In this document: one piece after another, positions 15,624-24,096 of the stretch
Numbering within the stretch: the stretch's first letter is position 1
How the letters are laid out: the number at the start of each line of letters is the position of its first letter
From: Chitinivibrionales bacterium
GTDB lineage: Bacteria; Fibrobacterota; Chitinivibrionia; Chitinivibrionales; WJKA01
Reading direction: 5' to 3'
DNA: 35,003 nucleotides
Assembly (NCBI GenBank): GCA_014728295.1
Contig: WJLW01000083.1
Span: 213,860-248,862, forward strand
Made by a program: the position numbers and the translations under genes
Notes under the pieces: model-generated
Told to the model about the DNA's origin: nothing
Databases searched by the model: none
Seen by the model: only the letters and a program-made list of their open reading frames with translations

Positions 15624-15706
15624 TGCGCACAAGTAATAATAAGCACCACGCTGAGCACACGAAGGAGCAACGGCGATATAATTTTTGAACTGCTATTTGT
15701 AAACAT
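15608..15706 (-). CDS. branched-chain amino acid leader peptide
   Basis: A 32-codon frame with ATG at 15706 and TAG at 15610-15608. Residues 9-24 read IISPLLLRVLSVVLII, 12 of 16 being Ile, Leu or Val, in the style of the enterobacterial ilv leader peptides. An AGG-containing ribosome site (ATAGGTCA) directly precedes the ATG. Codons 28-32 overlap attenuator segment A, so a terminating ribosome would cover it. The peptide itself probably has no function; its translation is the sensor. It lies between a promoter-like sequence (15726-15754) and the terminator before ilvB. Confidence 0.85.
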   Translation of the reverse strand: MFTNSSSKIISPLLLRVLSVVLIITCAQEAGL

Positions 15707-15725
15707 TGACCTATTCATGCCTAAG

Positions 15726-15754
15726 AAAATACCATACCGTTTTTAAAAATGCAA
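15726..15754 (-). promoter_or_regulatory. candidate promoter of the ilv-leu operon
   Basis: On the minus strand TTGCAT (15754-15749), a 17-bp spacer, then TATTTT (15731-15726). Transcription would begin near 15719, giving a very short 5' leader before the leader peptide ATG at 15706, as expected for attenuation. The hexamers are only moderate matches to sigma-70 consensus. Confidence 0.5.
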
Positions 15755-15776
15755 ATCCAGCGCTGCGGCAGCAAAA

Positions 15777-17987
15777 TCAACCCTTGATTTCGAGCGCGAG
15801 TATGGTCAGATCGTCGTGGTATGGCGCCGTCCCGGTGAATCTTTTTACATCGCCCATGATGAGCTTGATGATTCCGTCGGTACGTGAATTGTTGTCGGCC
15901 GCCAGGAGCTCGAATAATCGTTGTTGACCGTATGAGTTTTTCTGCTGATCGGTCGCTTCGGTCAAGCCGTCGGTATAGATGAGGTACCGGTCATTTTTTT
16001 GGAGCGGTATGGTAATTTCGTCGATCATTGAGTTGAACATTTCCGACTCGGATACGAGTCCCAGCGCAAGGCCGGCCGATTTGATATTTTGCGGCCGGTT
16101 GCCGTTATTACCGATATTTACCATCATGGGATGACCGGCACGTGCATAACTCATCGAGGTTCCGTCTTTGTTGATTATCAGGCATAACGCGGTAACAAAT
16201 GATTTATCGTCAAGATTCACTTTCATGGATTCATTGACAGAACACAGCAGTTGCCTGGCGGAGGTTGCATACTTGGCTTCAACCCGGAACACACTGCGCA
16301 GCATCGTCATAAACAGTGCAGCCGGAATGCCTTTGCCGCACACATCGGCAATAACCACAACCCAGTGTCCCGCATCGTTGGGCCAGTAATCCAGATAGTC
16401 ACCGCCCACCTCATAGGCCGGATGGTAGACGCTGGTAATTTCGACATGGGGGATATCCGGCTTTTCCTGCGGAGTAAAACGTTGCTGAATGCTTCTGGCT
16501 GCGTCCAGTTCTCCTTGCACCCGCGCACGCTCACCTAGTTCCTGATAATGAATGGCATTACTCAGGGTGGTTGCGGCATGGGCGGCCAGCGTGGTCATTA
16601 CCGGCTTTTCGCGGTCGTAAATGTCGAGAAAGTCCTGGCTGGTAAATATCTGCACGATTCCCAGCGCTTTGTTGTCGGCAAGCAGAGGAATCGCCAGGTA
16701 ACACGGCAAGTCGTCCACATTCGGCCAGGCAAACTGGCTGACGTATTCGTCAGACTTCCAGTTTTCGAGCACGAACGGGCGCTGTAGCTCATTTTTCAAG
16801 AAAACGTCAAGCGCTTTTTCGGAAAGATCTGAGCCAATTTCGGAGGAAAGCGCTCCGGCGCCGGTGTAAAAGACAAACCGATTTTTTTTGCGAATGCACA
16901 GGCTGGCAGTCGCTTCGGGAAAGCGCGAAATAAGAGAATCAAGAATTGCCGGAGCCAGTTCGTTGAGCCTGATAAATTGGGCCAGTTCGTACGAGGTGGT
17001 ATTCAGGTAGCGCAACTGATTCAGCCGTGCCTCGAGCCGTTCATTTGCATCCTTGAGATCCATCGTGCGCTCCTCGACCCGCAGCTCGAGTTCGTCCTTC
17101 GCCCGTTGCAGCGCTTCCTGGTATCTCTTGCGCTCGGTGATGTCCCTGCTGATGCCGACAAGACCGGCTATTTTTCCTTCCGCATCCCGCAGCGCAACTT
17201 TGGTCGTGGAAAGCCACATCTCGTTGCACTCCATGTCTTTGGTCGGCTCCTCGCGATTGATAATGGATTTGCCGGTCTGCAAAACAACCTGCTCATCCGA
17301 AAAGTAGCGCGCGGCAAGCTGGCCGGGGAAAATGTCCATGTCGGTACGACCGATCAAATCCCGCTGCTCCTGCGCGCCCAACAGATGAATATGCGCCTTG
17401 TTGTTGATGACAAACCGGCTTTCCGCATCTTTAATGAAAATGTAATCGGGCATATTGTCGATGAGTGTGCGCAGCAGGTTGCGCTCCTGCTCCAAAGCTT
17501 CATCGGATTCTTTAGCTTCGGTAATCTCGCGGGTTATTCCGCAGGTCCCAACGACGCTTCCCCTTTTGTCAATCACCGGAATTTTTGAGGCGGAAAACCA
17601 GCGAGAGCGCTCCGTGCCTATCACTTTCTCGATGATGCCGAGAACCGGTCTTTTCTGCCTGATAATTTCGTCTTCGTAATCATGCGATCGTTTTGCCAGT
17701 TCCTCGGGCAGCAGATCAAAATCAGTCCTGCCGATTGCATCGTCCGGATTGTCAAGATTCCATTTCAGGGCCCAGGCCTTGTTTACCTTTATAAAGCGGC
17801 CGTTCAGATCTTTGAAATGAATTGTATCGGGAATATTGTCAATGAGGGCGTGCAGCAGCTCTTCTTCGCGGCTTCGCCGTTCCTCCTGCGCACGAATTAG
17901 CTGATTTTCCTGCTCAAGTGTCGCTACCCGGTTCTGCAGGCCTTGAATCTCTTGCCGGAGCTGCTCAACCGAAGGCTTCTCTTCCAT
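15777..17987 (-). CDS. PAS-PAS-GAF-SpoIIE (PP2C-type) serine phosphatase
   Basis: 736 residues from the ATG at 17987 (GAGGAAGGG just upstream). Domain order: N-terminal coiled coil (1-45), PAS 1 (about 47-160, ending GTCGITREITEAK), PAS 2 (about 170-290, ending VGISRDITERKRYQ), coiled coil (290-345), GAF (about 350-510, AIPLLADNKALGIVQIF), and a SpoIIE/RsbU phosphatase (about 530-735). The metal-site motifs are present: VGGDYLDYW, VVIADVCGKGIPAALF, ARAGHP, YTDGLTEATD and HDDLTILALE. Such proteins dephosphorylate anti-sigma-factor antagonists in partner-switching pathways; the partner is not in this window. No membrane segment is seen, so it is a cytoplasmic sensor. It has its own promoter and ends 71 nt before the ilv leader ATG on the same strand. 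Confidence 0.92.
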   Translation of the reverse strand: MEEKPSVEQLRQEIQGLQNRVATLEQENQLIRAQEERRSREEELLHALIDNIPDTIHFKDLNGRFIKVNKAWALKWNLDNPDDAIGRTDFDLLPEELAKRSHDYEDEIIRQKRPVLGIIEKVIGTERSRWFSASKIPVIDKRGSVVGTCGITREITEAKESDEALEQERNLLRTLIDNMPDYIFIKDAESRFVINNKAHIHLLGAQEQRDLIGRTDMDIFPGQLAARYFSDEQVVLQTGKSIINREEPTKDMECNEMWLSTTKVALRDAEGKIAGLVGISRDITERKRYQEALQRAKDELELRVEERTMDLKDANERLEARLNQLRYLNTTSYELAQFIRLNELAPAILDSLISRFPEATASLCIRKKNRFVFYTGAGALSSEIGSDLSEKALDVFLKNELQRPFVLENWKSDEYVSQFAWPNVDDLPCYLAIPLLADNKALGIVQIFTSQDFLDIYDREKPVMTTLAAHAATTLSNAIHYQELGERARVQGELDAARSIQQRFTPQEKPDIPHVEITSVYHPAYEVGGDYLDYWPNDAGHWVVVIADVCGKGIPAALFMTMLRSVFRVEAKYATSARQLLCSVNESMKVNLDDKSFVTALCLIINKDGTSMSYARAGHPMMVNIGNNGNRPQNIKSAGLALGLVSESEMFNSMIDEITIPLQKNDRYLIYTDGLTEATDQQKNSYGQQRLFELLAADNNSRTDGIIKLIMGDVKRFTGTAPYHDDLTILALEIKG

Positions 17988-18046
17988 GGCCCTTCCTCGA
18001 GAAACTGCATCATCCCCACCTCGGCGAGGCGAAAATACTTGCACTA

Positions 18047-18075
18047 AATATAACCTTATGTTGCAATGATGGCAA
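18047..18075 (-). promoter_or_regulatory. promoter of the SpoIIE-type phosphatase gene
   Basis: On the minus strand TTGCCA (18075-18070), a 17-bp spacer and TATATT (18052-18047): five of six matches at each sigma-70 hexamer. Expected start of transcription is about 18040, downstream of the first open-frame codon at 18044, which supports translation from 17987. Confidence 0.7.
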
Positions 18076-18148
18076 TGATTATCCGCAGCCCGATTGACTT
18101 ATTGGAAACCACTAGAGCCTGCCACAGCAAGCCGCCTCACCGGGATGC

Positions 18149-19564
18149 TCAAAGCTCAAAACCGAAGTATTCCGCAGCATTGCGATAACAGATATTCTTG
18201 ACGATTCCGCCGACAAGCTCAAAGTCGTTGGGTACCAGGCCATTGTGCATATCCGCACCGAACAAATTGCACAGTATCCTTCTGAAATATTCGTGCCGGG
18301 GGTAGCTGAGAAAGCTTCGTGAATCGGTCAGCATGCCCACAAACCGGCTGAGCAACCCCAGATTGGATAGTGAATTCAGTTGTGCTTCCATGCCGTCTTT
18401 CTGATCCAGGAACCACCAGGCACTGCCGTACTGGATTTTACCGGGAATGCTGCCGTCCTGAAAGTTGCCGATCATGGTGGCAAACAGCTCGTTATCACGC
18501 GAATTGAGATTGTACAGAATCGTTCTGGGCAAGCGATCGTCAATGTCAAGCCTGTCAAGGAATTTTGCAAGCGGACGGGCGATTTCAAAGTCACCAATTG
18601 AGTCGAAACCGGTGTCCGGGCCCAGCGCCGTGAACATACGGGTGTTGTTATTGCGCATGGCACCCAGGTGAAGCTGCATGGTCCACCCCTTTTCCGCATC
18701 CATGCGACCGAATTCAACCATCATGGCCGATTTGAACTGAAGGCATTCTTCAGGGGTCAGTTCGCCGCCGGCGCGCAGCCTGGTAAATAGCGTACGGATC
18801 TCCCGCTCCGAGTATTCGTGGGCATACGCAGTTTCGAGCCCATGATCGGAAAGTCGGCACCCGTTTTCATGAAAGAAGTCATGTCGCTTTTTCAGCGCAT
18901 CCCGATAATCACTGAACGAAGAAATGGTCATGTCGGCGCTTTGCGCAAGCGCATCCACCCAGATGTTGAACGACGCAGCCGATTCCACCGCCATGCCCTG
19001 ATCGGGCCGAAAAGTCGGGCAAACTTTGACCGTAAAAGAATTATCCTGTGCTATGGCAATGTGGTGCTCCAACGTGTCGGTCGGATCGTCTGTGGTGCAG
19101 ACCAGCACAACATTCATTTGCTGCATGATACCCCGCGCCGAGTAATCGGCCTGAGCAAGCTTTTCGTTACATTCATCCCAGATGGCCTTTGCCGTATCGG
19201 GATTAAGCACTTTGTCCGTAATGCCGAATGGTGAACGCAACTCCAGATGAGTCCAGTGATACAGTGGATTACGCAACGTTTTCGGCACGGTTTCGGCCCA
19301 GGCCATAAATTTTTCCCAGTCCGAAGCATTTCCCGTGCAAAAACGCTCCGGAACGCCATTGGTACGCATCTGGCGCCACTTGTAATGATCGCCGTAGAGC
19401 CATATGCGGGCCAGGTTTTCAAATACCGTATCCTCGGCAATCTCAGCCGGCAGCAGGTGGCAATGATAGTCGATAATCGGCTCCTGCGCGGCAAATTCGT
19501 GGTACAATTGACGTGCTTCATCGGTCTGCAAGAGGAAATTATCATCAATAAATGAGGGGTACAT
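18149..19564 (-). CDS. uxaC: uronate isomerase
   Basis: Interconverts D-glucuronate/D-fructuronate and D-galacturonate/D-tagaturonate, the entry to hexuronate catabolism; cytoplasmic. 471 residues, the usual UxaC length. It is an amidohydrolase-fold protein: the metal pair His34-x-His36 in IIDYHCHL, then IWLYGDHYKWRQMR, TTDDPTDTLEHH, MQLHLGAMRNNNTRMF and the C-terminal VGMLTDSRSFLSYPRHEYFRRIL motif. The start at 19564 has AGGAG 8 nt upstream. It stands alone: no uxuA, uxaB or kdgK neighbours are visible, so the rest of the pathway must be elsewhere. Use of pectin or glucuronoxylan sugars would fit the GH3 gene in this window, as inference. Confidence 0.95.
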   Translation of the reverse strand: MYPSFIDDNFLLQTDEARQLYHEFAAQEPIIDYHCHLLPAEIAEDTVFENLARIWLYGDHYKWRQMRTNGVPERFCTGNASDWEKFMAWAETVPKTLRNPLYHWTHLELRSPFGITDKVLNPDTAKAIWDECNEKLAQADYSARGIMQQMNVVLVCTTDDPTDTLEHHIAIAQDNSFTVKVCPTFRPDQGMAVESAASFNIWVDALAQSADMTISSFSDYRDALKKRHDFFHENGCRLSDHGLETAYAHEYSEREIRTLFTRLRAGGELTPEECLQFKSAMMVEFGRMDAEKGWTMQLHLGAMRNNNTRMFTALGPDTGFDSIGDFEIARPLAKFLDRLDIDDRLPRTILYNLNSRDNELFATMIGNFQDGSIPGKIQYGSAWWFLDQKDGMEAQLNSLSNLGLLSRFVGMLTDSRSFLSYPRHEYFRRILCNLFGADMHNGLVPNDFELVGGIVKNICYRNAAEYFGFEL

Positions 19565-19668
19565 ACGCTCGTCTCCTGTGACACTGCGGGTTGAAAAAAT
19601 AAACTTCCACAAGAAAATCTGCGACAATAGCAGTAAGGTCATGCACCAATGCAACTCGTGCGCCCATT

Positions 19669-19697
19669 AATATAGCTCCTGTAGAACAGGCTTGCAA
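19669..19697 (-). promoter_or_regulatory. uxaC: uxaC promoter with embedded operator-like palindrome
   Basis: On the minus strand TTGCAA (19697-19692), a 17-bp spacer and TATATT (19674-19669). The spacer contains the dyad CCTGTtctACAGG (19690-19678), well placed for a repressor competing with RNA polymerase. Transcription would start near 19662, about 98 nt before the ATG. Confidence 0.55.
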
Positions 19698-19804
19698 TTT
19701 AGTAACGTAAGCTCACAATACAGTTGTCCTTACCGAGTATATTGATTTAAATTTCTTAGTAAAGCGCCAGTAGTGAAGTTGCTTCCATCCGAAAGAGGCC
19801 CGCT

Positions 19805-21028
19805 ATGAAGGTAATCATACCTGCTCTGATTTTTGCAGTATTGCTTATACCCGACACCATTGCTGCAAAGGCAAAAATCGTTGTTCCCAAAGACGCCGCA
19901 ACCATTCAAAAAGCCATCGATAAAGCGCAGCGCGACGACACGGTCTTTGTGCTGAAGGGCAATTACCAGGAACGCATTATGCTTCGGGAATATGTCATTG
20001 TCATGGGTCAGGATAAAGAAAAAACCACGCTGCGCGGCAATCGCAACGGACCGGTGGTAACCGCGGTCAACTACTCTACCATCAAAAATTTCACGATCGA
20101 AAAAGGAGAAACCGGCATTCTTTGCGAAAACACCAACACGGTAATCGAGCAATGCACCATCCGGGAAAACAAGACCGGAATTCATTGTCTTGTTTCTTTA
20201 CCGGAGATTCGCAATAATGCCATCTACCGGAATAAGTGGTCGGGCATTTTCTGCGAACTGGTATCGTATGGGGAAAACACCTCAATAGAGCACAATGTAA
20301 TTGCCGAAAACGGATATTCCGGGCTGGTATTAACCCGCAGAAGCTCGGTACTTGTCCAGAATAACATTTTTTACGGCAACAAGCAGTTTGGTATCTTTGT
20401 CGATATCGACTCAAAGCGCTCGCGCATTATCTATAACAACTTTTACGGGAACCGCAAGTCTTTCAATCACTATGCCGTTATCGACCAGTCCAATATCTCC
20501 GCCGATCCACAGTTTCCCGAGCAGAAAATGGGGACCTACGCCCTCACGGCAGAGGTGTCTGCGAAATTAAAAGGAGCAGGCAAGGACGGCAAAGATATCG
20601 GCCTGATGTCTGCGGCCGATCTCAAGAGAATCTTCATCGACTCAGACAACGACCGCATTCCCGACCAGGACGACAAATGCAACGATCTCAAAGAGGATCT
20701 TGATGAATTCGAAGACTGGGACGGCTGTCCGGATTATGATAACGATCTGGACGGTATTTATGATGCAGAAGACAAATGCCCGCATAAAGCCGAAGATTAT
20801 GATAATTTTACCGACCAGGACGGCTGTCCCGATGCAGACAACGATCGCGACGGCATTTGCGATCCGTGGGTAGTCGAAAACAACCGGCAGGCAAAATACG
20901 TTCACCTCTGCACCGGCAGCGATACGTGTCCACAGCGGGCCGAAACAGCAAATGGCTTCCAGGACAGTGACGGCTGCCCCGACGAAAAGCCGGAAGAGAA
21001 TACCGGAAACGATTCTGATGCAAAGTAG
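19805..21028 (+). CDS. secreted parallel beta-helix protein with thrombospondin type 3 calcium repeats
   Basis: 407 residues. A signal peptide (about 1-20, ending IAAKA) is followed by a right-handed parallel beta-helix (about 25-240): IQKAIDKAQRDDTVFVLKGNYQERI opens the fold, then NosD/PbH1-like rungs with repeated I-x-x-N-x-I-x-x-N patterns. From about residue 275 come acidic Asp-rich repeats of thrombospondin type 3 kind: DSDNDRIPDQDDKC, DNDLDGIYDAEDKCP, DNDRDGICD, with paired cysteines (DGCPD) that bind calcium. In many Gram-negatives such repeats connect to an OmpA peptidoglycan-binding domain, but this protein ends without one. It is probably envelope-associated or exported; the ligand is unknown. 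Its stop codon abuts the stop of the convergent PBP gene. Confidence 0.88.
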   Translation: MKVIIPALIFAVLLIPDTIAAKAKIVVPKDAATIQKAIDKAQRDDTVFVLKGNYQERIMLREYVIVMGQDKEKTTLRGNRNGPVVTAVNYSTIKNFTIEKGETGILCENTNTVIEQCTIRENKTGIHCLVSLPEIRNNAIYRNKWSGIFCELVSYGENTSIEHNVIAENGYSGLVLTRRSSVLVQNNIFYGNKQFGIFVDIDSKRSRIIYNNFYGNRKSFNHYAVIDQSNISADPQFPEQKMGTYALTAEVSAKLKGAGKDGKDIGLMSAADLKRIFIDSDNDRIPDQDDKCNDLKEDLDEFEDWDGCPDYDNDLDGIYDAEDKCPHKAEDYDNFTDQDGCPDADNDRDGICDPWVVENNRQAKYVHLCTGSDTCPQRAETANGFQDSDGCPDEKPEENTGNDSDAK

Positions 21029-23296
21029 CTAAAACATCAGACGCTTCTTCTTTTTTTCCGGTTGGCCATCCCGCTGTATTGTCCTCTTTTGCTGAGAACC
21101 AAACATATTGAAATCGCCCTGACGACGTGAGCGTTTCAGCACATGAATATCGCAGGAATCCGCCAGTGACTCCTTTTTGAAATAATCAACCCGCACATCC
21201 GAGCAATACGGGCCGGCCAGCTTGTTTGATACATTACATACTCTGGTTGTAATGACACCCTCTGTCTTTGCAAAACTTTCTACCGGAAGATCTCTGTGCA
21301 ATGCCTTCATGGTAGGAATCCAGATCGGAAGCGTCCCGCGTGCACCGGTTACGCCGCGACCAAGTGACCTGCGCTCATCCACCCCAACCCAGGCAGCACA
21401 GGCAATCTGCGGGGTATAACCGACGAACCAGGCATCAGAGTAATCATTTGTCGTCCCGGTCTTGCCTGCGCACGGCCGCGTAAAGCCTTCCCGCACAACG
21501 CCGGCACCGGTGCCCCTGCGCACGACATCGCACATCAAATCCGCCATGATAAATGCGGTAGAGGGTGCAATGACATCTTCTTCCTGGATTTCATGCTCAA
21601 AGATAAGTCGGCCGGTTTTGTCGTATACTTTCTGAATCGTATAAGGAATGGCCCGCTTGCCGTAATTCGCAAAAACGGAATATGCGGACGCCATCTCCAT
21701 CGGCGTTGCTTCACATGCACCGATAGCCAGTGCCGGCACCGGATTCAGGCCATGGTGTAAACCAAACTTACGGGCATAGGCTACAACAGTATGTGCACCG
21801 ACCTTGTTCAAAACCTGAATTGCTACCAGATTCACCGATTTGGCGAGCGCTTTACGAATGGGAATCGGCCCCAAAAATTCGCGATCATAATTTTCCGGTC
21901 GCCATTCACCTTCGGACGTTTCGAGTGTAATTGGTTGATCCAGCACAATCGTTGAGGGTGACAGCCCATTATCCATTGCCGCCGTATACACGAAGGGCTT
22001 GAAGGCAGACCCGGGCTGCCTGCGGGACTGCGTGGCACGATTGAATTTGCTTTCTTCAAAATTGCGCCCGCCGATAAGCGTGAGTATGGCGCCGCTTTTG
22101 GCCTCGACGGCGATAACCGACACCTGCGCGATGCGACGCTTTGCCGAATCGGGCAGATCGGCCCATTTGTCCTTATGGGCCGCATATAACGAATCAAAGT
22201 GATCAAAAAACAACGAACGCTCGACGCCCGCCCGCTTGTACGCCCCGGCGCTGTCGATAAACATGCGATTGAGTCTTTTTTGCATACCTATCAGATGATC
22301 CTTTGCCGCTTCTTGCGCCGTGTCCTGGGCAACCGGATCAAGCGTTGTGTGAATATTCAAACCGCCATTATACAGTATTTTCTCCCCATACTTTGCTTCG
22401 AGACGCTTGCGAACCATTTCAATGAAATAGGGAGCAATTTTCGAAATACGTTCCTGCGGGTTGGAGGGGATTGTGTCCTGCTTGACTTGGGCGGCCGTTT
22501 GTCGATCGACGGCCCCGAGCTTAACCATGCCGCGCAGCACCGAATTGCGACGCTCGATCGTACGCTTGTGGTTCTTTTGCTTATCGGGCCGATAATATTC
22601 GGGTAGCTGAATCGTACCCGCCAGAACCGCACACTCATTGAGCGTAAGATCCATGGCCGGTTTGCTGAAATAGCGCTGGCTGGCAGCTTGCACACCATAC
22701 ACACCCGCCCCGAGATAGACCTGGTTGAGATACAGTTCCAGGATTTCGGTTTTGGTATAGTTTCGCTCAAGCTGTATTGCGGTCATCACTTCACGGATTT
22801 TGCGAATAAGCGTCTGCCGTGAAGTCAGATACAAATTTCTGGCCAGTTGCTGGGTAAGTGTAGAGGCGCCCTGCGCAAACTCACGATGAATGATGTCAAC
22901 GATCAGTGCGCCAACGATTCGCTTTATGTCAATGCCCCAGTGCTGGTAAAAACGGCGGTCCTCTATGGCCACCACCGCATCGGCAAGCAGGGGATTGATG
23001 CTGTCAAGTGGTACCCAGTAACGTCGCTCGGTTGAAAATTCATGTATGAGGGAACCGTCTCGGGCGTAAACATTCGATACCAGCGGAGGTGCAATATTTT
23101 CCAGCTCCGAAAAGGTTGGCAGTGTTTGATAGATGCGAAATACAAAAGCAATGCCCGTTCCGCAAACCACCATGAAAACGAAGAGCCCGGCAATGAGGGC
23201 CGAAAAGAATAACTTCCCTTTTACCTTGCCTTCGTTTTCTGCGGGCTGCGCGGCTTCGTCGCCGAAATAGATGAGTTTTTTGCCGGATTTTTCCAT
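21029..23296 (-). CDS. mrcA: bifunctional penicillin-binding protein 1A
   Basis: Class A PBP that polymerises and cross-links peptidoglycan from the periplasmic face of the inner membrane. 755 residues. A short cytoplasmic part and one transmembrane helix (about 28-52, FFSALIAGLFVFMVVCGTGIAF) precede the GT51 glycosyltransferase with VVAIEDRRFYQHWGID (catalytic Glu) and GASTLTQQLARNLYL. The transpeptidase has SAFK (SxxK) in RQPGSAFKPF, SVN (SxN) and KTGTT (KTG). The end is basic (QPEKKKKRLMF). It is transcribed convergently to the beta-helix gene with zero spacing and divergently from the barrel gene at 23422. Confidence 0.96.
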   Translation of the reverse strand: MEKSGKKLIYFGDEAAQPAENEGKVKGKLFFSALIAGLFVFMVVCGTGIAFVFRIYQTLPTFSELENIAPPLVSNVYARDGSLIHEFSTERRYWVPLDSINPLLADAVVAIEDRRFYQHWGIDIKRIVGALIVDIIHREFAQGASTLTQQLARNLYLTSRQTLIRKIREVMTAIQLERNYTKTEILELYLNQVYLGAGVYGVQAASQRYFSKPAMDLTLNECAVLAGTIQLPEYYRPDKQKNHKRTIERRNSVLRGMVKLGAVDRQTAAQVKQDTIPSNPQERISKIAPYFIEMVRKRLEAKYGEKILYNGGLNIHTTLDPVAQDTAQEAAKDHLIGMQKRLNRMFIDSAGAYKRAGVERSLFFDHFDSLYAAHKDKWADLPDSAKRRIAQVSVIAVEAKSGAILTLIGGRNFEESKFNRATQSRRQPGSAFKPFVYTAAMDNGLSPSTIVLDQPITLETSEGEWRPENYDREFLGPIPIRKALAKSVNLVAIQVLNKVGAHTVVAYARKFGLHHGLNPVPALAIGACEATPMEMASAYSVFANYGKRAIPYTIQKVYDKTGRLIFEHEIQEEDVIAPSTAFIMADLMCDVVRRGTGAGVVREGFTRPCAGKTGTTNDYSDAWFVGYTPQIACAAWVGVDERRSLGRGVTGARGTLPIWIPTMKALHRDLPVESFAKTEGVITTRVCNVSNKLAGPYCSDVRVDYFKKESLADSCDIHVLKRSRRQGDFNMFGSQQKRTIQRDGQPEKKKKRLMF

Positions 23297-23384
23297 GGTT
23301 GTAAAAATACTCCACCTAAAGGTCCTTTCACAATAAAGCGCTTTAACGAAAGCACCCGCTACGACCGGATTGAGGAAATAAATG

Positions 23385-23412
23385 ATGACTTGCTTGCCGT
23401 CATCGATATAAT
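23385..23412 (+). promoter_or_regulatory. promoter of the two-gene outer-membrane unit
   Basis: ATGACT (23385-23390), a 16-bp spacer and a perfect TATAAT (23407-23412). Transcription would start about 23419, only 3 nt before the ATG at 23422, suggesting a nearly leaderless message, or translation from a later start. Confidence 0.5.
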
Positions 23413-23421
23413 TTAGGTTTC

Positions 23422-24096
23422 ATGAAATCGAGCCTGCCAAGCACGAACTGCTGCCGTTTCCTTTCGAGCGGCATTGTTTTGTTGTATAGAGCAAGAGCTC
23501 TTTGTTGCGTGCTGATTTTATTGATCCTGCCGGTGCCGGCGCACGATCAAGAATCACTCGATTCTGCCGAAAACAGCTTCGGTATTGGTCTTTCGAGCGG
23601 ATACGTGGCAGCCGGCGGGGATTTCGGGATATACTGGCATAATTCCGCACATGCCGGATTGAGCTTTCGGTATCCTTTTCATGCACATATTCCGGCTTTT
23701 CTTACCGTCAGTTTGTCCAATCACAAGCCAATCGACGATCCGCTGCCGCGGCCGGGCTATGCAGCGGCACGATCATCTGTTCTTCTGGCAAGCAGTGCGG
23801 TTTCGTGGCAGTACGAACCCTTTTTGCAAAAGGCAATTTCGCCATTTGCCGGAGGCGGAATCAATACTCATACCTGGATTCTCTATAAATCCTGGCCGCC
23901 GGATTACAACTCCGACGAAACGGAATTCGGCATTCACGGCGCAGCCGGAATGCGTGCGTATTTGGCTCGATGGTGCTTTGGCCTGGAATATCGGCATTAC
24001 GCTTCGTTTACCCGTCCGCACGTTATTCACGACGGCAGCGTGCTTTTCACCTGCGAATACCTTTTTGAGCTGAAGGGATTAAACCACGGTGATTAA
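23422..24096 (+). CDS. predicted outer-membrane beta-barrel protein, unknown function
   Basis: 224 residues. A long signal region with hydrophobic core RALCCVLILLILPVPA (about residues 24-40) precedes the mature part, which shows alternating strands typical of a small barrel: FGIGLSSGYVAAGGDFGIYW, HAGLSFRYPF, PFAGGGINTHTWIL, GIHGAAGMRAYLARWCFGLEYRHY, and a terminal SVLFTCEYLFEL. Eight strands are plausible. No family was recognised. The next gene begins 8 nt before this one ends, so the two are probably translated together and may form one envelope unit. Confidence 0.7.
   Translation: MKSSLPSTNCCRFLSSGIVLLYRARALCCVLILLILPVPAHDQESLDSAENSFGIGLSSGYVAAGGDFGIYWHNSAHAGLSFRYPFHAHIPAFLTVSLSNHKPIDDPLPRPGYAAARSSVLLASSAVSWQYEPFLQKAISPFAGGGINTHTWILYKSWPPDYNSDETEFGIHGAAGMRAYLARWCFGLEYRHYASFTRPHVIHDGSVLFTCEYLFELKGLNHGD

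Noticed and set aside
15472..15660. 62-codon minus-strand frame in the ilv leader (Arg/Cys-rich)
   Set aside because: It is out of frame with the branched-chain-rich leader peptide, passes through the terminator stem and shows no family features.
15429..15776. T-box riboswitch before ilvB
   Set aside because: No T-box consensus (UGGN bulge or AGGGUGGNACCGCG) is seen; leader peptide attenuation explains all the structure.
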